DNA of 64,000 bases from Acidimicrobiales bacterium (GTDB lineage: Bacteria; Actinomycetota; Acidimicrobiia; Acidimicrobiales; Aldehydirespiratoraceae), in NCBI GenBank assembly GCA_029263195.1, contig JAJCXX010000028.1, positions 1 to 64,000 of the forward strand, given 5' to 3'. Under the pieces are notes generated by a model. It did not search any database. It saw nothing but the letters and a program-made list of their open reading frames with translations, and had not been told where the DNA came from. The position numbers and the translations under genes were made by a program. This document shows positions 1 through 9,264 of this stretch, in pieces (positions within the stretch are counted from its first letter, which is position 1; every line of letters starts with the position of its first letter).

Positions 1-77
<77 letters not shown>

Positions 78-84
78 GCCCAGA

Positions 85-113
85 ACGCTAGCGGCGTGCC
101 CCTGACCTCACAA
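85..113 (-). promoter_or_regulatory. Promoter of the initiator tRNA
   Basis: On the complement, TTGTGA (108-113) and TAGCGT (85-90) are separated by exactly 17 nt. The -10 box ends 7 nt before the tRNA 5' end, so transcription would start at or next to the mature 5' end. Confidence 0.6.
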
Positions 114-271
114 CCCGCACAACACCCGTCACACCGGCCCGCACCGGGTCGCTTCAACTGCCTCGACCGCTGCTGAATGGTCGCCATTGGCACGTTTCTG
201 GCTGACATCGCCTGTCGGTGTGTGTTGACCTTTCAGACACCCGAACGACATCACCTGAGGGGGCGAACATC

Positions 272-1165
272 ATGGCAGCAGCAACGATCGCTCTCAGGAG
301 AGACGAAATCAGACCGCTCTCCTCGGCCGACCAGGGCGTTCCTACCGTCGGAGAGAGCACCCGACGACTCGCTCTCGGTATCGCCAAACAGTTCGCTCTG
401 GTGTTCGCGGCGGCCCTCGCCTACTTCGGCGTGCGGGGTCTCACCGAAGGCAGCAAGGAAGAGGCCGTCGGCAACGCCCAGGGCCTGCTCAGCATGGAGC
501 GCTGGCTCAACATCGACATCGAAGCCGGCCTGCAGAGCCTCGTGCTCGACCAACGAGCAATCGTCACCTTCGCCAACTGGATCTACATCTGGGGCCATTG
601 GCCGGTCATCACACTCACGCTCGTGTGGCTCTACCGCCGACACCGCCCCGACTACTTCCTTCTGCGCAATGCCATGTTCATCTCCGGAGCGATCGGCCTG
701 GCGATATTCGCCTTGCTGCCCGTCGCCCCGCCCCGGCTTATTCCCGGCGGCTTTGTTGACACCGTCACCGAACTCTCGACCTCCTATCGGGTACTGCAGC
801 CCCCGGCCCTCATCAACGAGTTTGCGGCTGTACCAAGCCTGCATGTCGGCTGGAACCTGCTGGTCGGTGTGATGATCTACAGAGCATCACGAACCAGGAA
901 GGCCAAGGCGTTCGCGATCCTCGGGCCGACATTGATGGCCTCAGCGGTCGTGCTTACCGCCAACCACTACGTGGTCGATGTGGTGATCGGTGCCGCCGTT
1001 GCCCTCACCGGGCTCAGCGTGGCTGTCGTCAGCCAGCGGGTCGCCAACTGCATCCGAAATCACCACACGAGCGACGACGAGGTATCGAGTGGGTCGTGCC
1101 TCAACGACGCCGTGTGGGTGCGCCCCGGCTCCGAGTCGGTCGACGAGCTAATACCGGCCGCCTAG
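272..1165 (+). CDS. PAP2-superfamily membrane phosphatase / inositolphosphotransferase-like protein
   Basis: A 297-residue polytopic membrane protein with the PAP2_3 (Aur1/Ipt1-like) signature: SLHVGWN near residue 189 and NHYVVD near residue 231. These supply the conserved histidines and aspartate of the phosphatase/phosphotransferase site. The family transfers or removes phosphate-linked groups on lipids such as phosphatidylinositol or polyprenyl phosphates; the substrate cannot be read here. The start is ATG 272, with a GAGGGGG site 9 nt upstream. The last 18 nt overlap the convergent sulfurtransferase gene. Confidence 0.85.
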   Translation: MAAATIALRRDEIRPLSSADQGVPTVGESTRRLALGIAKQFALVFAAALAYFGVRGLTEGSKEEAVGNAQGLLSMERWLNIDIEAGLQSLVLDQRAIVTFANWIYIWGHWPVITLTLVWLYRRHRPDYFLLRNAMFISGAIGLAIFALLPVAPPRLIPGGFVDTVTELSTSYRVLQPPALINEFAAVPSLHVGWNLLVGVMIYRASRTRKAKAFAILGPTLMASAVVLTANHYVVDVVIGAAVALTGLSVAVVSQRVANCIRNHHTSDDEVSSGSCLNDAVWVRPGSESVDELIPAA

Positions 1166-2050
1166 ATCAGGGTCACCGGTTTCGTCGACCCCGGAGCCGG
1201 GGCCCTTGTCGGGCCCCTCCTCCGCCGGTCGGTCGGTGTCTGCTCCCCAAGCCGACCACGAACCAACGAACAAGCGTCCGTTGCCCAGCCCGGCCCGGCG
1301 CATCGCCAGCAAGTCGTGACACGCCGTCACGCCGCTTCCGCAATAGACCACAACCGGACGGTCGCCCACGCCGAGACTGTCGAACCGCTGGCGCAATTCC
1401 GACTCCGACTTCATGACCCCATCGACCAGGTTCTCGGCGAAAGGGGCGCTGCGAGCGCCTGGCACATGGCCGGGGCGAGGATCAATGGCCGACCCGGCCG
1501 CGAACCGCTCAGCGTCGCGAGCATCGAGCACCAAGGCCTCCCCCTGGCGCAGATCGTCGACCTCATCGATGGAGGCAACCCGATCGGTGGGCCATGGCGT
1601 AGTGCTGAACCATGAACGAACTGGCTCGGCCGGATCGGTCGAGAGATCGCCGGTCCACTTCCCGATTCCGCCGTTGAGAACCGCTGCTTCCAACCCGAGA
1701 GCATCGAGCATCCACCACAGCCGTGACGCAATGGCGGCACCTTCGTCGTCGTAGACCACCACTCTCTGGTTGTCGCCGATGCCTAATAACGACATGGTTC
1801 TGGCGAACTCGTCGGGATGGGGAAGCGGATGGCGCCCGCCGGCGAAAGTCGGCTCAGAGGCCAGGTCGCGGTCGAGGTCAACGAACACGGCTCCGGGGAT
1901 GTGCCCAGAGTCGTAGACATCCTTTGCCGAACGGCCGTCGAGGTACCAGCGGGAGTCGACCACGGTCAGACCGGGGTCGTGCAGATGCTCCAACAACCAG
2001 TCGGCCTCGACCACCGGACCGAACCTTGCTGGTTCGTTTGTTGATGCCAT
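1148..2050 (-). CDS. sseA: Thiosulfate/3-mercaptopyruvate sulfurtransferase (two rhodanese domains)
   Basis: A 300-residue protein with two rhodanese domains. The N-terminal one carries DSRWYLDGRSAKDVYDSGHIPGA. The C-terminal one carries the active-site loop CGSGVTAC with the persulfide cysteine at about residue 237. The loop sequence resembles the CGSGVTA form found in 3-mercaptopyruvate sulfurtransferases. It moves sulfane sulfur from thiosulfate or mercaptopyruvate to cyanide or thiols in the cytoplasm. The gene is convergent with the PAP2 gene and divergent from the acetyltransferase. ATG 2050 is the start; no strong ribosome site is seen. Confidence 0.9.
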   Translation of the reverse strand: MASTNEPARFGPVVEADWLLEHLHDPGLTVVDSRWYLDGRSAKDVYDSGHIPGAVFVDLDRDLASEPTFAGGRHPLPHPDEFARTMSLLGIGDNQRVVVYDDEGAAIASRLWWMLDALGLEAAVLNGGIGKWTGDLSTDPAEPVRSWFSTTPWPTDRVASIDEVDDLRQGEALVLDARDAERFAAGSAIDPRPGHVPGARSAPFAENLVDGVMKSESELRQRFDSLGVGDRPVVVYCGSGVTACHDLLAMRRAGLGNGRLFVGSWSAWGADTDRPAEEGPDKGPGSGVDETGDPDLGGRY

Positions 2051-2122
2051 ATCAGGTTCGTCCCACGCCGATGATCGTCATTCGCGCTCCCCTTTTTCCT
2101 TCCAGAGTGGCACGATCAACAC

Positions 2123-2638
2123 ATGGATGCACCTGCGCTTCGGACCGAGCGGCTCGTGATACTGCCGCTGTCCTCAGCCGACATCGACGAGGTGGCCGCC
2201 CTTTACGGCGACCTCGAAGTCATGCGCCATGTCTCCGGCGGGATCCTGACCAGAGCCCAGACCAACGACGCCCTCGCCACCTCCGAACGGTCGTGGGAAG
2301 TAAACGGCTGGGGCCTGTGGGCCATCCGCGACGCGACAACCGGCGGACTTCTGGGTGAGGGAGGGGTCCGGCCCTTCACCGAGATAGCCGACGTCGCGGC
2401 CAATTTTGGCGTGACTCTCGGGCGACGCAGCTGGGGATCCGGGCTCGCAACCGAGGCCGGGCGGGCGATTCTCGCCGACACTTGGACACGATTCGCCGGG
2501 CCGCTCATCCACGCCGTGGTCCAGCCCGACAACAAGCCAAGCGCGGCTGTGTTGCGCCACCTCGGATTCACCCTCACCGGTGTGCAGAACTCGAGCGGTC
2601 AACCACTCCAGATCTGGGTTATCGGCCGACACGGCTGA
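2123..2638 (+). CDS. GNAT-family N-acetyltransferase (RimJ/RimL type)
   Basis: A 171-residue single GNAT domain. The opening 'LRTERLVILPLSSADIDEVAALYGD' is typical of the RimJ/RimL/Acetyltransf_3 branch, and the acetyl-CoA loop region reads LGRRSWGSGLATEAG. The C-terminal NKPSAAVLRHLGF is the usual end of the fold. It transfers an acetyl group from acetyl-CoA to an unknown amine, possibly a protein N terminus or antibiotic. The gene stands alone between a divergent sulfurtransferase and a lipoprotein. Confidence 0.85.
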   Translation: MDAPALRTERLVILPLSSADIDEVAALYGDLEVMRHVSGGILTRAQTNDALATSERSWEVNGWGLWAIRDATTGGLLGEGGVRPFTEIADVAANFGVTLGRRSWGSGLATEAGRAILADTWTRFAGPLIHAVVQPDNKPSAAVLRHLGFTLTGVQNSSGQPLQIWVIGRHG

Positions 2639-2709
2639 CCGGAAGCGGCTCACAGACTCCTAACAGGTTGCTCGCACTCCCCTCTTGAAGCGCGCCCATC
2701 GTGTGATTC

Positions 2710-3159
2710 ATGAAGAAGCAACCCCGCCAACTCCTTCGCCTTTTCGGCCTCACGGTCGTGATCGCCGCGTCTTCCTTGCTGGTCACCGCCTGTGGAGATC
2801 GCACCGCCTCGGCCGACGACACCACGTTGCCTTCCCAAGGCCTGAGTCTCGCCGGCGAAGATGCCCCAGCCACTACGACCACAACCACAACGCCAGACGT
2901 TGTCGATACCACCACGTCAGCCGCGACCACCGCCGAAACGGTCACAACCACCACAACAGCCGCGACCACCGCCGACACGGTCACGACCACCACGGCCGGC
3001 CTGGCCCTCGCCAACACCGACGATGACCAGCAGGCAGCCGCAACTGCCGCAGCAGCGGCCGCCGCTGAGCTCGACGCCTTGCTGGACTCACTGGTCAGCG
3101 ACATCGACGGCATCACCGCCGACCTCTCAGCCGACGCCGCCGCCCTCGCGGCCGGATGA
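2710..3159 (+). CDS. Threonine-rich lipoprotein, unknown function
   Basis: A 149-residue predicted lipoprotein. A basic start and hydrophobic stretch lead to the lipobox LVTAC with Cys28. A long Thr/Ala-rich linker follows, containing a 13-residue tandem repeat, then an Ala/Asp-rich segment that is probably helical. I recognise no catalytic domain. It lies 38 nt before another exported protein of similar Ala/Asp composition; both carry runs of SDIDGI- or DGVDGV-like residues, so they may act together at the envelope. This pairing is inference. Confidence 0.7.
   Translation: MKKQPRQLLRLFGLTVVIAASSLLVTACGDRTASADDTTLPSQGLSLAGEDAPATTTTTTTPDVVDTTTSAATTAETVTTTTTAATTADTVTTTTAGLALANTDDDQQAAATAAAAAAAELDALLDSLVSDIDGITADLSADAAALAAG
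2917..2994 (+). repeat. 39-bp tandem repeat, two copies, inside a lipoprotein gene
   Basis: Two adjacent 39-bp units (2917-2955, 2956-2994) encode [S/T]AATTA[E/D]TVTTTT. They differ at a few positions only and lie in the linker of the threonine-rich lipoprotein. Confidence 0.8.
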
Positions 3160-3197
3160 CCGCACCCACTCTCACCACCCAACCAGGAGAATCCAAG

Positions 3198-3944
3198 ATG
3201 AAGTCCCGAACACCCCGACTACTCGCAGCCCTGCTGGTGGGCGGTCTCGCTCTCGGAGTAGCCAGTCCGGCTCTCGCCCAGACCGTCTCCACCGACGAGG
3301 CCGACAGCGCCGCCTCTCGAGTCGACGTCGCCGACGTCAAGACCCGCTGCATCCAAGCGATCGACACCCGCCTCGAATCCCTCTCGGAGGCCCAGGCCCG
3401 ACTCGACGCTTCCAGCTTCGTCAACGAAGACCATCTGAGAGAACTCACAGGCATCATCGACTCGACCGAGAGCGGGCTCACCGGTCTCAGGAGCGAGATC
3501 GACGCCGCGACCGATCGTGCAGAGATTCGCCGTCTCTGTCTGTTGATCGGCCCCGAGTATCGGGTCTATCTGGTGGTCATCCCCCAGGTCCATCTCACGG
3601 CTGCCACCGATCGCATCAACGCCGCCGGTGAGAAGGTCGAAGAGCTCGAGGAGCGCTTCTACGATGCCGTAGAGAAGGCACGCGAAGCCGGCATCGACGT
3701 CTCCGAGGCCGTCAACCTCGCCGAGGAAGCCATGGCCCAGTTCGACGCCGCCTCCGACGGAGTCGACGGAGTGGCCGACTCGGTCCTGGCAGTGACCCCC
3801 CACAGCTACGACGAGGGCCCCGGTGCCGCCACCCTCGACAGTGCTCGTGAATCGGTCCGAACCAGCCACGGTCAACTGAAGTCCGGCTGGGAGATCGGCA
3901 AGGCGGCAGTGCAGTCTCTCAAGGACGCCATCGCAGGGGCCTGA
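3198..3944 (+). CDS. Exported helical protein, unknown function
   Basis: A 248-residue protein with a Sec signal peptide (KSRTPRLL, hydrophobic core, probable cleavage after ASPALA near residue 27). The mature part is rich in Glu, Asp, Ala and Arg with heptad-like spacing and is probably a helical bundle. Start ATG 3198 has AGGAG just upstream. I recognise no family. It may share a transcript with the preceding lipoprotein, and a strong hairpin follows its stop. Confidence 0.75.
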   Translation: MKSRTPRLLAALLVGGLALGVASPALAQTVSTDEADSAASRVDVADVKTRCIQAIDTRLESLSEAQARLDASSFVNEDHLRELTGIIDSTESGLTGLRSEIDAATDRAEIRRLCLLIGPEYRVYLVVIPQVHLTAATDRINAAGEKVEELEERFYDAVEKAREAGIDVSEAVNLAEEAMAQFDAASDGVDGVADSVLAVTPHSYDEGPGAATLDSARESVRTSHGQLKSGWEIGKAAVQSLKDAIAGA

Positions 3945-3983
3945 CCCCACAACAATCCTCGGCCCTCCCCGAGGGAACCCCAG

Positions 3984-4027
3984 ACCGAACCGTCGTGACC
4001 TCCCCAGTCCAGTCACGGCGGTTCGGT
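3984..4027 (+). terminator. Hairpin terminator after the exported-protein gene
   Basis: A 16-bp inverted repeat (3984-3999 with 4012-4027, one G-T pair) has a 12-nt loop, 39 nt after the stop codon. No U tract follows, as is common in high-GC actinobacteria. Confidence 0.6.
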
Positions 4028-4076
4028 TGTTGGCGATCGGCCTCCGAAGACTCCCCCAACCATTAGGTTCACGAAC

Positions 4077-5582
4077 ATGACCTGGTGGCTGTGGATCATT
4101 GTCGTAGTCGTGGCGTTCCTCGCGGTGGTCGCGCTCCGCGACATCACCCAGAAACGCCACTCCATCCTGCGTAACTTCCCGATCATCGGGCATCTCAGAT
4201 ACCTGCTCGAATCGGCTGGCCCCGAGCTCCGCCAATACGTCGTGGCCGACAACGACGAAGAGCTTCCGTTCAGTCGCGATCAGCGCCGCTGGATCTACGC
4301 ATCCGCCAAGTCGGAGAACGCCTACTTTGGATTCGGAACCGACAACGACCTCGGCACCGAGGGCTACGTGTTTCTCCGCCACGCCGCGTTCCCGACGATC
4401 GATGAGTCGCCCGACCAGCCGAGTCCCAGCACCAAGATCCTCGGTGGATCACACGATCGAGCCCACGCTTTTCGACCGCGATCGATCGTCAACACCTCGG
4501 CGATGAGCTTCGGATCACTCTCCGGGCCGGCCATCGAAGCGATCAACCGAGGCGCCAACCTGGCTGGGTGCATGCAAAACACCGGAGAAGGCGGCATCAG
4601 CGTCCACCACCGCCAGGGAGGCGACCTGATCTTCCAGCTCGGCACCGGCTACTTCGGCGCTCGCGACGACTCAGGCCGATTCTCCATCGATGCCCTGGTC
4701 GCTTCGGTCGAGTCGGCGCCTGTCAAGGCCATCGAGATCAAGCTCAGCCAAGGCGCCAAGCCCGGACTCGGAGGGGTGCTGCCCGCACCGAAAGTCACCA
4801 ACGAGATCGCCGCCGCCCGTGGTGTTCCCGTCGGAATCACCGTCCGCAGTCCGAGCCGTCACGCCGAGTTCGACGATGTCGCCGGTCTGATCGACTTCGT
4901 CGAACTCCTCGCCGCCGCCACCGGACTTCCCGTCGGTATCAAGTCGGCCATCGGCGAGAGTGAGTTCTGGTCGGAGCTCGCCGCGCAGATGGCCCTCACC
5001 GGCAAGGGCCCCGACTTCGTGACCGTCGACGGTGGAGAGGGCGGCACCGGTGCCGCACCCGGCACGTTCTCCGACCATGTGGCCCTGCCGTTCCGCAGCG
5101 GGTTCCCGATCGTGTATTGGGCCTTCGCCGACCACGATCTCCACGAGAAGATCACGTTCATCGGATCAGGACGCCTCGGGTTCGCCGCCGACGCAACCGC
5201 CGCCATGGCCATGGGAGTCGACATGATAAACGTCGGCCGCGAGGCAATGTTGGCGATCGGATGCATCCAGGCCCAGCGATGCCATACCGGTCACTGCCCC
5301 ACCGGAGTCGCCACCCAGAATCGCTGGCTCACCCGAGGCCTCGACCCCACCGACAAGGGGGTGCGACTGGCGGGCTACGTGGCTGCTCTCCACCACGAAT
5401 TGAGATCCGTCAGCCACGCCATGGGAGCGTCGCATCCGGCATTGATCGACCCAGCTCGAATCGAGATTCGGGGCGCCCACGGAACGCTCACACCGATACT
5501 CGAATCGTTCTACCCGGACCCGAGCCCATTCGATTCATCGCACCACGCCCGTCTCGGCGAGATGCTGAAGGCAGGCGACTAG
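4077..5582 (+). CDS. FMN-binding glutamate synthase-like protein (GltB central/FMN domain)
   Basis: A 501-residue protein with one N-terminal membrane helix (residues 3-20), then the glutamate synthase alpha/beta barrel. Visible are MSFGSLSGPAIEAINRGA, EIKLSQGAKPGLGG, the FMN-phosphate glycine loop GGEGGTGAAPG and a C-x5-C-x4-C iron-sulfur motif near residues 396-407 (CIQAQRCHTGHC). It lacks the glutaminase domain and the C-terminal beta-helix of full GltB, so it is a stand-alone FMN/Fe-S oxidoreductase whose electron donor and substrate are unknown. The start has a leaderless-type TAGGTT (4064-4069) 7 nt upstream of the ATG. Confidence 0.85.
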   Translation: MTWWLWIIVVVVAFLAVVALRDITQKRHSILRNFPIIGHLRYLLESAGPELRQYVVADNDEELPFSRDQRRWIYASAKSENAYFGFGTDNDLGTEGYVFLRHAAFPTIDESPDQPSPSTKILGGSHDRAHAFRPRSIVNTSAMSFGSLSGPAIEAINRGANLAGCMQNTGEGGISVHHRQGGDLIFQLGTGYFGARDDSGRFSIDALVASVESAPVKAIEIKLSQGAKPGLGGVLPAPKVTNEIAAARGVPVGITVRSPSRHAEFDDVAGLIDFVELLAAATGLPVGIKSAIGESEFWSELAAQMALTGKGPDFVTVDGGEGGTGAAPGTFSDHVALPFRSGFPIVYWAFADHDLHEKITFIGSGRLGFAADATAAMAMGVDMINVGREAMLAIGCIQAQRCHTGHCPTGVATQNRWLTRGLDPTDKGVRLAGYVAALHHELRSVSHAMGASHPALIDPARIEIRGAHGTLTPILESFYPDPSPFDSSHHARLGEMLKAGD

Positions 5583-6160
5583 CCCCAGGATTCGGGGTCG
5601 CCTGGCGCGCCACCGAGTTCGATGAAGTCGTCGGGTGCGGAAACCGTTGCACCCTCCGGCCATATCCCGGCCTGTGAAGCGACTTCACCCCGGCCACCGC
5701 CGGTGCCCCAACCCACATAGTCGACGATTGCCGTCGACGAGTCGAAGTCGCGGGACGTGTAGATAGCGGCCTCGCCGCCCGCCGACGACAGTCCGCCGAT
5801 CTCGGAGGCCGGAATGAGAATCACGTCGTCGACCTCGAGCGTGCCCGACAACTCGAAATAGGTCGGGAACTGGCAGAGCCACAGGCCGTCGAGAGAGAGA
5901 TCGGCGTCGCCGTTGTTGGAGATCTGAACGTGGCCCTCGGCCCCGAACACGATCTCATCGATGTGGAGACCCTCGATACTCGAGCCACCAGATGGGATCG
6001 GTGCCGTGGTGGTCGGCCCGGTTGTGGCAGTGGTCGCATCAGTAGAACTCGGCGCCGTCGTGCCTGAGGCCGCTGGGTCTGATGGGTCGTCGGAACCACC
6101 GCAGGCCGCCGCGATCAACGCTACCGCCGCAATCAATGCCCATGCTCGCTTGGATCTCAT
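5579..6160 (-). CDS. Lipoprotein with lamin-tail-like domain
   Basis: A 193-residue predicted lipoprotein with Cys20 in IAAAC and a short Ser/Thr/Pro linker to about residue 55. The rest is beta-rich and reads like an LTD (lamin-tail) fold: LHIDEIVFG, VQISNNGDADLSLDGLWLCQ, then 'VDYVGWGTGGG'. Such domains are extracellular and often bind or attach to surfaces. Start ATG 6160 has GGAGAGG upstream. Its stop overlaps the convergent FMN enzyme by 4 nt. Function unknown. Confidence 0.75.
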   Translation of the reverse strand: MRSKRAWALIAAVALIAAACGGSDDPSDPAASGTTAPSSTDATTATTGPTTTAPIPSGGSSIEGLHIDEIVFGAEGHVQISNNGDADLSLDGLWLCQFPTYFELSGTLEVDDVILIPASEIGGLSSAGGEAAIYTSRDFDSSTAIVDYVGWGTGGGRGEVASQAGIWPEGATVSAPDDFIELGGAPGDPESWG

Positions 6161-6266
6161 GTGAATTACCTCTCCCCGACCGGTCACTGCGGCGAGGTTA
6201 GTTCGACCATGGCCACAAGGTGGTTCAACGACGCAACGGCCGCCCGACCTGAGCCGCCGCCTGCGA

Positions 6267-9239
6267 TCAGGCCTCGACCTCGCCGGCATCGACGGTAGTG
6301 GTGGGCGCATCGGCACCGGCCAACGACCGGGCCTGCGCCAAGAGACGATCGAGTTCTTCCTGGGCATCGGCCCATGCCTGATAGTCGGGTGGGTCGGCCG
6401 ACAGGGCCGCACGTGAAGTCGCCCGCTGGGTCTCGATGTCGTCGAGAATATCGACGATGTCGACAGGGTCCGTCGGATCAGGAACGGTGCCGCCGGGGTC
6501 GTCCGGGGCGTCGGGCTCGTCTGCCGGTGCCACGAACGAGTCGTCGAGCACGTCGCTGAAGTCCGCGCCCGGATAGAGCTGAGCCAGGGCATCGCCCAGG
6601 TTGCTTCCGAGAGCAATCTGTTCGCCCTCGCCAACGGCCGCTATCACAAACTCGAGTGACGGCACGCTCGTGCCTTCCGCGGCCACATAGAGCGGACGAA
6701 TCCAGAGAATCGAATTGTCGATCGGCAGAAGCAACAGATCACCGAACAGAACCGTTGAACCCGAATCGTTGAGAAGAGTCAATTGACTCGAGATCTGCTG
6801 GTTCTGGGCGATCGCCGATGCCACCAGCACCGGACCGGGTGCCTGCGATCCGGTGACCTCATAGGAAACAAGCCGACTGGTGCCGTCGGGGCGCGTCTCA
6901 CCGGCGACGAACGCCTCGAGCTCGCGCCGGTCGTCGTTTTCATCGAACGGCACGAAGGTGCGCAAGGTCACGAACGAGGTCTCGTCCTCGCCCGGTAGCT
7001 CCAGCAGCGTGTAGTACGGATCGATTCTTGCTTCCCGAGTGGTGACAACCCCCGTGTCGGCATCGACGGTGGTCTCGGCGCTGCCGCCCGCCCTCACCGT
7101 GCGGCCCGGGTCCTGGGCAACTGCCCAACGACCGGTACCGATGATGAACGCGGTGGGATCACTGAGCTGGTAGGTCGCCCACATGTTGGTCTGGACCCGG
7201 AACAGGTCCTGCGGATAGCGCAGATGGTTCTTGATCTCATCAGGCATCTCGGCGAAATCGGTGAACAGCTTCGGGAACGCCGACCGCCATGCGTCGATGA
7301 TCGGGTCGTCGACCGGCATTACGTAGAGGGCCACGGTGCCGTCGTAGGCATCAACCACGGCCTTCACCGAATTGCTCACATAGTTGAAGCTTCCCCGGCC
7401 CAGACCATCGCCTCCGATACGGCTGTTCTCGGCGCGCTGGGAGTAGGGATAACGGCTGGAGGTGGTGTAGGCGTCGATCACATAGTGGATCCGGCCGTTG
7501 GCCACCACCGGATAGGTGTCGGCGTCGAACTTCAGGAAAGGAGCAATCTTCTTGACTCGATCGCGGACGTCGCGAACGTAAATCACTCGCGTTTCGCCGT
7601 CGATGAAGTTGGAGATCAGCGGGTCGATCTCTCCGAACCGCAGAGCGAATGCCGCCTTGCGAATGAACGAACCCATCTTCACGCCACTGATGCCGTCGTA
7701 GCTCGTTGGCACGTCGAGGCCGCTGACGCTGTCGACATAGTCGACCTCGTCGACAGTCGTGTTGACCAAGCCGTAGCCGGTCATGCCCTCACCGTGGTAG
7801 ATCTGCGGCTGGTCGAGTGTCAGCTCGATTGTGGGATCGATCTCCGCGGGCAATCCACCCACGAAGAATTCCGGCCGGCCTTCGGCGGTCGACGTATTCG
7901 ATTTCGCCAGCGCCACCCCGTAACCGTGAGTGAGCCTGACGTGTTCGCGTTCCCAGCTCAGATTGTTGAGCTGGAGCTCTCTGGCCGCGAGAACCACCTG
8001 GGTCAGTTGACCGTCGATGACGTAGCGGTCGGTATCGAGGACGCCCGGGAAGTTGTAGAACTCGCGCTCTACTTGGACCCGCTCGAACGTCGGGTCGACC
8101 ACCGTGGGATCGAGCAGCCTGGCATTTCGCACCGTGTTGGCGTTGGCCTGAATCTGACCTGAGGTCAGCTCGCCGGTGTAGTCGAACGCCGGTCTGGTGA
8201 GGTCCTTGCCTGGCACGATGTCGAACGCTTCGCGGGTGGCCTCGATGTTGCGATTGGTGAAGCTGGCCTCACGTGTGGTCTCGTTGGGCTGCACCTGGAA
8301 ACGTTGGACGAAGGCCGGGTAGATCCCACCAACCACGATCGCCACGAAGGCCCAGAGACCAACGGCCAGGGCCGGAAGCACCCATCCTCGACGTCGAATG
8401 TTGATCACGAGCAACACCACGGCAAACAGCGAGATGAGGATCAGCAGGTTGATCGCCGGTAGTTGTGCCTTCACGTCGGTGTAGAGAGCACCGTCGACCA
8501 CGCCCCGACGCGACACCGTGAGCCCGTATCGATCGAGCCAGTAGTCGCCCGCCTTCACCAAGGCCAGAGCAGCGAGTATCGCCGACAAGTGGACCTTGAC
8601 GGCCGGGATCACACGCTCACGGCCCGGCACCTGGATACGAATGCCGCCGTTGAGGTAGTGAGCGATTGCAGTGATGATGAGGATGATCACCAGCGAAGCG
8701 AAGGCCCAACTGACCACGAAACTCAGGAACGGCAAACGGAAGACGTAGAAGCCGAGATCCTTGTGGAACTGGGGGTCTTCGATGCCGAAGTCCTTGCTGT
8801 GGGTGAACAGCAGCCACGACTCCCACTGTCCGCTTACTCCGGCGGCAGCAATGAGAGCAAACAACGCCGACGCAGCGGTGCGGATCGAACGAGAATGGGA
8901 GTCGACCACCTCGTGATATCGCACCAGCAGTTCCTCTTCGGGACCCGGCGCGCGGATCGCCGGCGCGACGCGGTCGGCGATCATCAAGTTGACCCACATC
9001 AACACGAAGAAAATGCCACCGAAGATCAGAGTGAGCACGATCTTCGCGCCGAGAACGCCCTTCCACACCGAGGTGTAGCCGAGGGAATCGAACCAGAGGT
9101 AGTCGGTGTAGAAGCTCGCGATTCCTCGCAGCGATGTCACCAGAACGATGAACGCCACGATGGTGACCACGATGATGACCCGTCCACGATTGCCGAAGCG
9201 GCTCCGTCGACGAGGAGTTGGGTCTGCTACTGAGTGCAT
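6267..9239 (-). CDS. UPF0182 (COG1615) family large membrane protein
   Basis: A 990-residue protein. The first 330 residues contain about seven membrane helices, starting with the RVIIVVTIVAFIVLVTSLRG helix and FYTDYLWF. The extracytoplasmic part carries RNIEATREAFDI, LSWEREHVRLTHGYGVALAKSN and the dense RYPYSQ region typical of UPF0182. The tail is Asp/Pro-rich followed by a helix. The family is widespread in actinobacteria and its function is not established. ATG 9239 is preferred; TTG 9242 is possible because TAGGGT (9249-9254) lies 6 nt before it and 9 nt before the ATG. Confidence 0.92.
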   Translation of the reverse strand: MHSVADPTPRRRSRFGNRGRVIIVVTIVAFIVLVTSLRGIASFYTDYLWFDSLGYTSVWKGVLGAKIVLTLIFGGIFFVLMWVNLMIADRVAPAIRAPGPEEELLVRYHEVVDSHSRSIRTAASALFALIAAAGVSGQWESWLLFTHSKDFGIEDPQFHKDLGFYVFRLPFLSFVVSWAFASLVIILIITAIAHYLNGGIRIQVPGRERVIPAVKVHLSAILAALALVKAGDYWLDRYGLTVSRRGVVDGALYTDVKAQLPAINLLILISLFAVVLLVINIRRRGWVLPALAVGLWAFVAIVVGGIYPAFVQRFQVQPNETTREASFTNRNIEATREAFDIVPGKDLTRPAFDYTGELTSGQIQANANTVRNARLLDPTVVDPTFERVQVEREFYNFPGVLDTDRYVIDGQLTQVVLAARELQLNNLSWEREHVRLTHGYGVALAKSNTSTAEGRPEFFVGGLPAEIDPTIELTLDQPQIYHGEGMTGYGLVNTTVDEVDYVDSVSGLDVPTSYDGISGVKMGSFIRKAAFALRFGEIDPLISNFIDGETRVIYVRDVRDRVKKIAPFLKFDADTYPVVANGRIHYVIDAYTTSSRYPYSQRAENSRIGGDGLGRGSFNYVSNSVKAVVDAYDGTVALYVMPVDDPIIDAWRSAFPKLFTDFAEMPDEIKNHLRYPQDLFRVQTNMWATYQLSDPTAFIIGTGRWAVAQDPGRTVRAGGSAETTVDADTGVVTTREARIDPYYTLLELPGEDETSFVTLRTFVPFDENDDRRELEAFVAGETRPDGTSRLVSYEVTGSQAPGPVLVASAIAQNQQISSQLTLLNDSGSTVLFGDLLLLPIDNSILWIRPLYVAAEGTSVPSLEFVIAAVGEGEQIALGSNLGDALAQLYPGADFSDVLDDSFVAPADEPDAPDDPGGTVPDPTDPVDIVDILDDIETQRATSRAALSADPPDYQAWADAQEELDRLLAQARSLAGADAPTTTVDAGEVEA

Positions 9240-9264
9240 CAACCAATGACCCTATCGGGCGGCC

